The position numbers and the translations under genes were made by a program. DNA of 64,000 nt from Cydia pomonella (Eukaryota > Arthropoda > Insecta > Lepidoptera > Tortricidae), in the NCBI RefSeq assembly GCF_033807575.1, contig NC_084723.1, positions 1,679,247 to 1,743,246 of the forward strand, written 5' to 3'. Shown here piece by piece: positions 55,058-64,000 of the stretch. The notes beneath the pieces are model-generated. The model was given only the letters and a program-made list of their open reading frames with translations, did no database searches and had not been told where the DNA came from. Numbering within the stretch: position 1 is the first letter of the stretch; the number at the start of each line of letters is the position of its first letter.

Positions 55058-55419
55058 CAAACTTAAAATTATGGCAGGTAGAGGCAAGGAATAGAATCTC
55101 CATAGGCAGAACTGTTGCAAAAGTGTCCAGTTGTCAGCTATAAATAATAGTTCTAAATTTCTCCAGAGTAGCGCTAGAGTAGCTCAGAACCTAGGCGTTA
55201 TTGACGGCGTGAAGTGTCTATGATTAAATTTTTTTCTCAAGTATTCTACGTATTGTAGCGTCACCTATTTATGGTTTTTTGTCGAACACTTTTTGGTATA
55301 TGGAGATTCTATTCCTTAACTCTACCTTCCATACTTAAAATAAGAATTTCACAAAAGGATCGTCAAACACAATTTTTTTTTGATAGGACCTTGAGTCATC
55401 TCACTCGCATCATCTCTTT

Positions 55420-55655
55420 TGGAATACCGGTCCAAACGTTCGAGTACCTCCACCTTACAGAGAACCGCAGCCAAATAACACTAGACCCTACTCATAGTGT
55501 TGTGTTCCTGCCGGTAAGGTTGCCAGAGCTCAACGAGCGTGCGGAGTGTTAGGGTTGGCAACGCGCATGTAACTCCTCTGGAGTTGCAAGCGTCCATAGG
55601 CTACGGTGACTGCATCAGGGCCGTATGTTTGTTTACCACCGACGTAGTATAAGAG
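55420..55655 (-). repeat. repeat R copy
   Basis: gtacctccaccttacagaga to tgtttgtttaccaccgacgt; carries part of the fossil frame. Confidence 0.65.
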
Positions 55656-56196
55656 AGCGTCCGAAGCTTAACAAAAACGTGCGAATTTTTTCCATTCCTT
55701 CTTCGCGTCTTCCCTTTCTTTTCCCTGTTTTTGTTTCCAAAAGGTCGCGAATTCGAATCTTGCCCGTGGCGAATCTATCCACATGTGTCTGCTTGATAAA
55801 ACAGTATCAAAACATGATAAAAACCATATCAAATTATTACAATACAATCGGCCTCTAATGTTATAATAGCTGTTATGTAACTGATTTTATTTTATTTAGA
55901 AGAAAAACTTGTTCGTTTTAATGTCTGTCGCGTGTATCAACAGCTTATTATAAATATTACATACATATAATATACAATACAAAATCACAGTTATTCATTG
56001 CTCCATTTGTTTTTACGTATATTCGTAGTATGACAAGCGGAAACTTATGCTTTCGCCTATTTAAATCCAATATCTTATTATTATTATTTAATAAGCAGGC
56101 AGGCAGTTTGACAACTGATATGACCTGTATCCAATATTCATAAAGATACCTAGTTACCATGAACGAGTAGTAGATATAATGTGTGTGTTCATATCA

Positions 56197-56236
<40 letters not shown>

Positions 56237-56452
56237 CTTAGAGGTTAAACATGGTCAAATTCTTATGCTAAGGCGTATTGCCAAACAAAACCAGTAAATA
56301 GAAATCCAATACCAGTTAAATAAAAATCTTGGATAATACAAGATGTTTATTCAGTCACCTGCAATAATTTACGGGGTGAATATTTAGGTCATACCAACCA
56401 TAAAATCGCGAAAAAAAAATATCTGTTTCATAAATACGACCCGTCGTTTTAG
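55656..56452. other. AT-rich sequence with TG microsatellite
   Basis: Nothing coding. The microsatellite is listed separately. Confidence 0.4.
56199..56235 (+). repeat. (tg)n microsatellite
   Basis: About 17 uninterrupted TG units, preceded by a shorter run at 56180. Confidence 0.92.
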
Positions 56453-56722
56453 ACGACCCGTCTGGCCTAGTAGTCTGGGTAGTGACCCTGCCTACGAAGC
56501 TGATGGTCCCGGGTTCAAATCCTGGTAAGGGCATTTATTCGTGTGATGAGCATGGGTATTTGTTCCTGAGTCATGGGTGTTTTCTATGTATTTAAGTATT
56601 TATAAATATTTATATATTATATATATCGTTGTCTAAGTACCCTCAACACAAGCCTCATTGAGCTTACTGTGGGACTTAGTCAATTTGTGTAATATCTAAT
56701 GTCCTATAATATTTATTTATAA
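56453..56722 (+). mobile_element. SINE S1 copy, full length
   Basis: gacgacccgtctggcctagt with a small insertion (agtctg) in the A-box region; B box, body and tail are intact. Confidence 0.83.
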
Positions 56723-56879
56723 ATTTTGGCTGCACACACATTACGTTTAGTTAACATTTTTATGGGAGAGTAACTTTTATTTATTATACGTTTCAACATT
56801 TCGACGCTTTCTACTGCTCCGCACCGCTTTTACATTACATTTTATATATATATTTTTTTTTTAATTAAGCCCAACTTAG

Positions 56880-57480
56880 AGAGTTTGAGCTGTAATACGG
56901 ACCATCATTTGACGCAAGTGGCGTTGCTTATTTCAACGTTCCGACTCCTAACGTTTAAACGCCAAGTCAAACTAACTTTTTGGGAGTCGAATGTGCTCAC
57001 GCGACGAGTTAAACTTTCCCTCTTCGAATCAACTGTGAAATCTGTATTGCTTTTTGGCTGCGAAACGTGGAGAGTGACTAAAGGCCTAACTAATAAACTT
57101 CAGGTCTTCGTCAACAAGTCCCTCAGGTCGATCCTTCGCGTTTTCTGGCCAAAAACCATTCGAAATGAAGACCTATGGGGTATATGTCGGCAAACACCCA
57201 TTGACGAAGAAATTGCGACACGGAAATGGAGATGGATAGGATTCGAAGAGGGGAAACGAATAATGCTACCATAGCTTTTGCGTGGAAACCGCCGGACGGA
57301 AGCCGTGGCTCCGGGCGTCCTGTACACTCTTGGCAACCGTCCGTCCTAAGAGAGTTACGAGCGGTCGGGTTGAGCTGGAGCGAGGCCAGAAGACGAGCTG
57401 AAGGTAGGAAGGCGTGGCGCGAGCTTGTGAAGGCCCTTTGCACCTCTGGGGTGCTTTAGGACAGCAACAACAACAAACTA
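56880..57480 (+). mobile_element. 5'-truncated LINE, reverse-transcriptase C-terminus
   Basis: Frame 1 (to 57274) contains LFESTVKSVLLFGCETWRVT and QTPIDEEIATRKWRWIG. The continuation is in another frame from about 57240 (GETNNATIAFAWKPPDGSRG, SVLRELRAVGLSWSEARRRA, AWRELVKALC). These are the usual C-terminal motifs of non-LTR retrotransposon polyproteins. It ends in caacaacaacaa. The frameshift and truncation make it dead. Confidence 0.82.
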
Positions 57481-57882
57481 ACTTTTTAGATCCTTCCGCT
57501 AGCTTGTAATATTGAAAGAAAACAAACATTAAAGTGACAAAGTTTTACAATAGCATAACAAAGATTTCCCGCGATTCCATATAAATATATTTGCAATTAC
57601 TGTAATGGCGTGTAGCGTTTAAAACAACAAATAAAGCAATTTTGTGCAATTTGCTACGTAAGTTATTGTGACATTGCTAATGACAGTGACAGGCTAGATT
57701 ATATCTGACATATAATAATACGGAACGGTGTCTAATGTGTTTGACATACCATTTTCATATTTTCACCCACGATCTTTGCAAATATTATATTCAAATTTAA
57801 AATCTCATTTATTTAATTCGAGTAACATGACTCATCTAATATGGCAATTAGCCACTTTCCGTGTTTAGCAGTAACACAAAGG

Positions 57883-58178
57883 CGTAGCCTATGTATGCTT
57901 GCAACTCCAGAGGAGTTACATGCGCGTCGCCGACCCTAACACTCCGCATCTTGAGCTCTGGCAACCTTACTCACCGGCAGGAACACAACACTATGAGTAG
58001 GGTCCAGTGTTATTTGGCTGCGGTTTTCTGTAAGGTGGAGGTACTTCCCCAGTTGGACTCTGCTCTAGATCTGGAATGATATCCGCTGTGCTGTGCCACA
58101 CCACACAAAGCGAGATGACATTCATAATGCCCATACCTCTCTTTTGGACGTAGTTTAAGGACGTACCCGGGTTCCAAA
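57883..58178 (+). repeat. repeat R copy with fossil frame
   Basis: From gcgtagcctatgtatgcttg to acgtacccgggttcc; matches 20035-20335 closely and keeps the same minus-strand peptide. Confidence 0.65.
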
Positions 58179-58299
58179 ATTTCTTATACCATCACCCATA
58201 AGGTGTTTTACTACCTACTCCCTGCCCTTGCTTGAAACAAATATAACAAGATCACTCTTGTCAGTATACAAATATTAATTATTATCTCTAAAGTTATAT

Positions 58300-58380
58300 A
58301 AATAAATACTATAGGACATTATTACACAAATTGACTAAGCCCCACAGTAAGCTCAAAAAGACTTGTGTTGTGGGTACATC
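58300..58380 (-). mobile_element. SINE S1, 3' fragment
   Basis: Tail and aaattgactaagccccacag, ending at ttgtgttgtgggtac. Confidence 0.7.
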
Positions 58381-58413
58381 TGAGCCAGTAAAATGAATAA
58401 GTATTTACCACTG

Positions 58414-58585
58414 GCGACCGGTCTGGCCTAGTGGGTAGTAACCCTGCCAATGAATCCGATGGTTCTAGGTTCAAATCCTGAGTCATGGTGTTTCTATGTA
58501 TTTAAGTATTTATATAAATTATGTATATCGTTGTTCAAGTACCCAAAACACAGCGGCTTAGTTTTGTGTAATAGTGTCCGATAAT
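58414..58585 (+). mobile_element. SINE S1 with internal deletion
   Basis: Head gcgaccggtctggcctagtg, B box ggttcaaatcc, then a jump to ctgagtcatggtgtttctat. Confidence 0.75.
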
Positions 58586-58617
58586 ATGTATATATGTATG
58601 TTTGTACACGTATAGTG

Positions 58618-59172
58618 GGGCCGTTAACTACGTATAGTACGATGAATTTTATCGACAAATCACCCCCCCATACCTATGTTTTTTATCTAACCATTTTGAA
58701 AATGCACTCCTTTAAAGTTTTATGGCGCCAAACGTGACTGCACTTGGTTAATGTACCATTATCTGTCCATTCACCTATTGCACTTTAAAAAAATATAAAT
58801 CATCCGATAGCTTAAGAATTAGGGCATAAATTTCAAACATAAATGTTACAGAGAATTTCCTACAGTTACTCGAGAACTAATTACAAAGATAAGAATTGTC
58901 TTTTAAATGTACTTTTTTTTACATTTTATCTTTTTTTTTCGAAAACGAGGTCGTTGACCTGTACTTTTTTTTTGTTAAATGATAGTACAGGATATCAGAT
59001 AAAAGTTTATATCAAAATGATAGCCCTAGTTAAAACATTTCACAATTTACACGAGTCCAAACAAGACCAAGAGTAGTGTTAGGCACCATAAAAATTGAAA
59101 AGGGTGCATTTTTAAAATGGTTGAGATAAAATATAAGTATGGGGGGTAACTTGTCGATAAAATTCATCGTAC
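58618..59172. mobile_element. MITE-J, 0.55 kb
   Basis: Left end (58620-58740, gtatagtacgatgaatttta tcgacaa) and right end (59078-59172, ttgtcgataaaattcatcgt acta) are inverted over about 95 bp. Interior AT-rich. A half copy is at 45178. Confidence 0.7.
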
Positions 59173-59450
59173 TATATATATATAGTCCTCCTCATCGTTT
59201 TCGATGACGGCGACCCCAAGTAAACACATTATGGACGTTGTCTAGCATGAGCCCTAATGTGGCTGGCCAGGCCGAACTTGCTCTTAAATACTCTATTGCA
59301 CGCGTGACAATAAAGTTGGCCAGCTGCGTTGAACGTGTACACGTAGGAGTAGAGCGTTGGGAGGAGCTTGCTGGAAGGAGGTCTTCTTGGCGTTCTACCA
59401 TCCATAACGGTGTCAAAACATTCGAAGATCGTACTATACGTGGTTAGCGG
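59173..59450 (-). mobile_element. LINE 3' end with C2H2-like finger
   Basis: Minus-strand peptide LYCHACNRVFKSKFGLASH followed by IRAH fits C-x2-C-x12-H-x3-H. Such fingers occur at the C-terminus of several insect non-LTR polyproteins. Downstream ggtcgccgtcatcgaaaacg is a typical LINE end in Lepidoptera. It abuts MITE-J. Confidence 0.6.
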
Positions 59451-59897
59451 CTTCGCTATACGTGGACAAACACATTGTATAAAATTGTCACGCTCAAAAT
59501 GCAGGATTTCTAATACTGTTTTCACCAGACATCTCGTAATTGCCAGGATGTTCATAAATATCTAAACACGCTCTTTACTCTCAAGGAACGCCTTACTCTA
59601 ACATCACTCATGCAATCTAACGAGATTGCATGTTATGAGTGCATTGGAAAGAAAAATAAAAATGTTTGTTGCTTCATTTCAAACAGATAGATATTTATTT
59701 TTATAGATATGGAGGTCAATAGAAATTGCAAAATAACGGAAACAAACCAATTTACCTTCATTTCTCCGTAATTTCAAACTTTGTGGATAACCATGATCTT
59801 ATCAACAGTTTTTATACTTAAATCTTTTATTTACATCAATTACTGGTAAAAATATAAAACAACCATCGTAAAACTTTTAGGTTATAGGTATTTGTTT

Positions 59898-60310
59898 ACA
59901 TACATATTATTTACAATAACAATATACATAATGGATACATAATGGGTATCGCAATGCTGATACGTTGTGCGAGGAAGCCGCCAGCTCTTCGGTCACCAGT
60001 TAAATAAATAAATATTATAGGACATTATTATACACATTGACTAAGTCCCACAGTAAGCTCAATAAGGCTTGTGTTGAGGGTACTTAGACAACGATATATA
60101 CATATAATATATAAATATTTATAAACATTTAAATACATAGAAAACACCCATGACTCAGGAATAAATATCCATGCTCATCCCACGAATAAATGCCCTTACC
60201 AGGGTTTGAACCCGGGATCACCGGCTTCGTAGGCAGGACAGTTACGTCAACCAGACACTTCGCGAAAAAACTTGTGCCCGCTGGGACCCAACTTTGTTTA
60301 CATTTTTCCC
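59898..60310 (+). repeat. repeat E copy split by a SINE
   Basis: attatttacaataacaatat ... gaggaagccgccagctcttc ... then, after the SINE, acgtcaaccagacacttcgc. Confidence 0.68.
60001..60238 (-). mobile_element. SINE S1 nested in repeat E
   Basis: Flanked by cagtta on both sides (gtcaccagtta | ... | gacagttacgtc), compatible with a short target duplication. Its head is truncated at cttcgtaggcagga. Confidence 0.8.
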
Positions 60311-60749
60311 CTTTCTATTCCCTCCACTTTATTTATTGGGTAATTATGCAATAAAGTGGATTTACGTTATATTTTAATTCACGATGACGCACAGATTTGT
60401 CAAATAACATGACATTATGAGTGAAGGCACGCGTCTTCGTGAACGGCACGATCTTTAGGAACTAATTTACACCTCCGTTCTACACTGACGTCACAGTCAA
60501 TTGCCATTTACAGAAATGTCATTTTACATCCACAGTTGACATTTACATAATCTTTACCCACTTGTTCCCGACTATTGTGGGAGTATTGGTATTCGGTGAG
60601 CGGATTTTGAATCTTACTACGAAGATATAGAGTTCAAAACTGTAAATGGTTTTAATAGGTGCTTGCAATTTACGATTGACAATAAGTCTTGTTATATAGT
60701 CAAGTCTTAGAAACACGTGCTGAGAATCAAATAAACTTTTGTTTATCAT

Positions 60750-61110
60750 TACGATAAAAGTGCGAAAACTAGGAAATTAAAGAATGAAAGAGCTATTCGC
60801 ACATGTATCGTACAACGTTTTACAGTACATATGGCCCATTAAATTTTCGACATAGTTACGTCATGTGCTAATTATCGCACTAGTGCGGTAAAGTAGCACC
60901 ATATGTGCTGTAAAATATTTTACAGTAGGTAGGTGCGTATACATACGTACGGTTTTCACGTGCCTATGTCGAAAATTTAAAGGGCCATAACGTTGTACGA
61001 TACACGTGCGAATAGGAATCTGTCGATTTAAAACACTCCCAATCGTGGCTTAAGTAACTTTATCGCCACTCGTTGCGAATTTCCTACTTTTCGCACTCGT
61101 ATTGTAATGT
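60750..61110. mobile_element. MITE-A copy 5, long fold-back
   Basis: Two MITE-A units face each other (gtatcgtacaacgttttacag ... cgttgtacgatacacgtg), so the 360 bp form one palindrome about 260 bp upstream of the SLC5 coding exon. Confidence 0.7.
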
Positions 61111-61368
61111 ACTATTTCACAACACCAGTTCGTAATCTCTAGGCTGGTGAGAAAGTTGCATTTTATCCACAACAGTAACAAAGGAAGTTGATGATTTTGA
61201 GTTGATTCCTTATGTTGACTTTTGAATGATAAATATTTAAGTTCACCCAGCGTTCATATGGTTTTTATTTGTAACGTTTTATTTCCTTCGCGTCGGTGTA
61301 GTGGGAAATTGCAAATCTTCCGTTTTTATAATATACTTATTCACAAAATATTTCATTCTTCCTTTCAG

Positions 61369-61574
61369 AATGGCAACAGGCTGGTTAGCATGGGAATGCG
61401 TAGTATTCGGCGTGTTCGTCAGCGCGACGTCCTGCGCGCCGCTGTGGCGCGCGCGCGGCGCCCGCGCCGGCGGCAGCGCGAAGCGCGCGTACATATTCGC
61501 GGGCGGCGGGGTCAGTACACTAGCTATGGTATTATCTGTAGCTAGAGGAACGCTTGGAGTTAGAAGCTTTTTGG
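61369..61574 (+). CDS. SLC5-type sodium/solute symporter, first coding exon
   Basis: Acceptor attcttcctttcag, ATG at 61370-61372, donor ttgg|gtaagt; 68 codons plus one base. Residues 4-26 form a hydrophobic segment (WLAWECVVFGVFVSATSCAP), then an Arg/Ala/Gly-rich loop, then YIFAGGGVSTLAMVLSVARG and TLGVRSFLG. The (F)(A/M)GG..(V/M)S...(V/A)LS(V/L)...LG pattern is that of TM1-TM2 of SLC5 transporters, in insects annotated as sodium-coupled monocarboxylate or multivitamin transporter-like. The remaining exons are outside the window. The real substrate cannot be told from this exon. The GC-rich loop codes for unusually many Arg and Ala. Confidence 0.7.
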
Positions 61575-61611
61575 GTAAGTTAAAGACAGTAGTCTCTCTA
61601 ATAATAAAACG

Positions 61612-61785
61612 TCGGTCTTCGTACGTCTTTTTACTAAGAGTGCCCCTCAGGCACTTGCCACTCGACCGCGCCTCTGTACGTCGGGTTTAACCCGACGCAT
61701 GTAGGCGTTCGGCAACACGCAAGCGCTACGCGCCACTTATGTACATCGGTTGCTGTCCACCTTTTAGTAAGACAAGTGCGAATAT
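61612..61785. mobile_element. imperfect fold-back in the SLC5 intron
   Basis: gtctttttactaagagtgcc pairs loosely with ccttttagtaagacaagtgc; gtcgggtttaacccgacg in the middle is a perfect small hairpin. Confidence 0.45.
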
Positions 61786-62014
61786 ACAGACCAATTCCAA
61801 CAATATAATGTGGTACTGGTATGTGCTTTAGCAGAGGGGAAATTGTGCAAATTCCGACTCCCTTCCTGGTGTTGCTCGAATAAATGACAATGCAGACAAA
61901 CATCCCTTTGGTGTTTCCAAGTGTGCTTGATTTCTAACTTATTTTAAAGCCGGCATTTAGAAACTAGGACCACTTAAACACGTTTTTGTGGTTGATTATA
62001 ATGCATTGTACATA

Positions 62015-62395
62015 CAAGAGTCCGCAGCAAGTTCGATTCTCCATACAAACGTAGTTACGATTTCATTTTAAAACAACTAGATTGCTCTGAACATTTGTAT
62101 TTATAATAGAATAAATTATATCTATGCCTGTAAGTTCATGTACTTTAGATACCATAATTAAGAAGATACAATTAATTCAAATTATTCATATAAAACTTTT
62201 TTTTGCTCTATTTCGTTTGTTTTACATATAACTTGGAGCTATATAAACTACAGGCTATATAAACTAGATATACCTCATGTTATTGTATGTGCAAATTTTC
62301 ATTACAATCCAACGCGTAGTTTTAAAATGATAACGAAACCCCGTGTGTATGGGAAGGTGAAAATATTAGGCCGAGCTTGCTGCGGAATCTTCATA
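62015..62395. mobile_element. TIR element (gagtccgcagcaag ends)
   Basis: gagtccgcagcaagttcgattctc and gccgagcttgctgcggaatcttc are inverted. 0.38 kb, non-coding. Confidence 0.6.
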
Positions 62396-62647
62396 CGAAT
62401 TAATAAAAAGGCATCTTGATTTTGAATGTCTTTAAATATAATGGTTTATTTGCAATGAAATTCCACTATCTACATATAGATATCTGTGGTTACGTCAGTT
62501 TGGCTTATTGTATTCGTGTTTGTGCGCCGAAGTCAAAATAAACCAGCTGATTTTATTGATCATCTCAATACATCCACTATCTACGGAATGCATTTTAAAA
62601 ACAATAATCATTCAGCATAGTATCAAAGATATATTGATTAAGTAAGA

Positions 62648-62880
62648 TGCGTAAAATCTAAGACAATTTCGTGCTTCGAATTTAATAGGTAAAAGAGATG
62701 GCGCTGTACAGCTTCATAGATTTTGCGGTAAAAGCTGACGTTTGACAATTCAGTGACCGCGAAACATATGGCGCAGTACAGCGCCATCTGTTTTGGATGT
62801 CCAACTAAGGGGCACGTTTTTTTTCTTAGACGTTACTCTCTATTATAATCAATTCCCTTTGATAGTATATACTCGATAAA
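62648..62880 (+). repeat. ggcgctgta repeat
   Basis: Close match of 47880-48110, with a 15-bp gap. Confidence 0.68.
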
Positions 62881-62949
62881 TGATAAATGAATTGTTTACC
62901 AGCTGTTGTCCACGGCTTCGTCCGCGTCGATTTATTTCCCGAAATACAC

Positions 62950-63003
62950 TACTTACCATCAGGCGGGCCGTAAGTTTGTTTGCCACCGATGTAGTAGGAA
63001 AAA
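62950..63003 (-). repeat. repeat R, head only
   Basis: cttaccatcaggcgggccgt aagtttgtttgccaccgatg. Confidence 0.6.
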
Positions 63004-63392
63004 AATCATAACCTGTTAATACAATCAGAATATGCCATCTACTCTCATACAATCACAATAAAAAGAGACATTTTCAATTGTATTATTTTTTACACATTAT
63101 GTTGTCAATGAAAGTATGTCCTTGCTTACATGTCATTTACACTAACATTTAGTATTCATGAATACTAAATGTTAGTGTTATCAAGGCAAACGTCACAGTT
63201 CGAAGATAACACTCGAATGGGAATTTAAATGTGAATTAAATTGTAACTAGTACTTGTTGTGTATTATCAGGCTAAGGAAACAATGAAGAAACTGGTTTGA
63301 TCTAGAATTGAATCATGACTAAGTACTACATCCTACTAATACTCACAATCAGTCATAAGTTATCAATGTGAAAGCGTATCATATGAGTAGAT

Positions 63393-63940
63393 GGTCAAAA
63401 TAGATTAAGACAAAATTTGGCACAATTTTGAAAAAAAAAATACTATCCCTTTTTGAACATACATACATATAATCGTGCCTATTTCCCGGAGGCAGGAAGA
63501 GACCACGGATTTCCACTTGCTACTATCCTGACATACCTCTTTCGCATCCTTCACCTTAATAACATTCCTCATAAACGCTCGCCGGTTTAGGGTCCTCTTG
63601 ACCTGGCCTTTCTTCAGGATTTCCGCGATTTGATGGTTAAAATAGATTAAGACAAAATTTGACACAATTAAAAAAAAATTACTATCCCTTTTTGAACATA
63701 CATACATATAATCATGCCTATTTCCCGGAGGCAGGCAGAGACCACGGATTTCCACTTGCTACTATCCTGACCTCTTTCGCTTCCTTCACCTTAATAACAT
63801 TCCTCATAAACGCTCGCCAATTATGGTGCTCTTGACCTGGCCTTTCTTCAGGATTTCCCCGATTTGATGGTTAAAATAGTTTAAGACAAAATTTGACACA
63901 AAATTGAAAAAAAAAAATAACTATCCCTTTTTGAACATAC
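63393..63940 (-). repeat. LINE-tail tandem repeat, 2.3 units
   Basis: Units of about 240 bp starting at 63393, 63636 and 63870, each opening aaaatag.ttaagacaaaat and containing cctatttcccggaggcagg. On the minus strand part of the unit is open (EILKKGQVKRTLNRRAFMRN then ...VKDAKEVCQDSSKWK), which looks like a LINE polyprotein C-terminus. Confidence 0.7.
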
Positions 63941-63941
63941 A

Positions 63942-64000
63942 TTTTTTTATACCACTTTCGGTGGCAAACAAGCATACGGCCCGCCTGATGGTAAGCAGTC
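63942..64000 (+). repeat. repeat R, head, cut by the window edge
   Basis: ttttataccactttcggtgg caaacaagcatacggcccgc; inserted into the third unit of the preceding tandem repeat. Confidence 0.65.

Overview
The window is nuclear DNA of a lepidopteran insect (moth or butterfly). This is inferred from intron-split genes with GC-rich exons in AT-rich DNA, from tRNA-headed SINEs and fold-back MITEs of kinds typical of Lepidoptera, and from LINE fragments. No prokaryotic, CRISPR or operon signal is present, and coding DNA is about 1 kb of 64 kb.

Region 1 (about 955-16000, plus strand) holds the 3' part of one host gene. Eight coding exons (955-1067, 3491-3623, 6358-6504, 7029-7052, 10186-10224, 13521-13620, 14315-14446, 15507-15634) join in one open frame with consistent phases. 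They encode the last 271 residues of a polar, Ser/Asn-rich tail that ends in proline-rich SH3-ligand-like motifs (PPPLPEK, PEPLPPR, TPPPKKK). I do not recognise the protein with certainty. A PxLPxK Crk-type motif makes a DOCK1/Myoblast-city-like C-terminus one candidate, but this is unproven. Exons 3, 4 and 5 (147, 24 and 39 nt) are all phase 0-0, so each could be skipped in frame. Exon 2 has a decayed tandem copy 51 bp downstream. The 24-nt exon 4 sits in the loop of a pair of inverted MITEs.

Region 2 (16-41 kb) appears intergenic. It is filled with SINEs, MITEs and LINE 3' ends, a 63-bp minisatellite (18 units), a tRNA-like sequence with intact Pol III boxes, and a 2.9-kb DD41D mariner element with about 0.7-kb terminal inverted repeats inserted in a SINE. 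Its transposase is broken by one extra base.

Region 3 (41-64 kb) has a possible TATA/initiator promoter with a non-coding first exon at 41144-41303. The first coding exon of an SLC5-type sodium/solute symporter lies at 61369-61574; its 3' exons lie beyond the window. The roughly 20 kb between is again nested repeats. Linking the promoter to the SLC5 exon is inference.

Most of what can be learned here is about genome architecture: layered transposon nests with readable order of insertion, recently amplified palindromic MITEs, and repeats placed where they could influence splicing or the 3' UTR of the first gene. Names such as S1, S2 and MITE-A to -J are local labels used only in this annotation.
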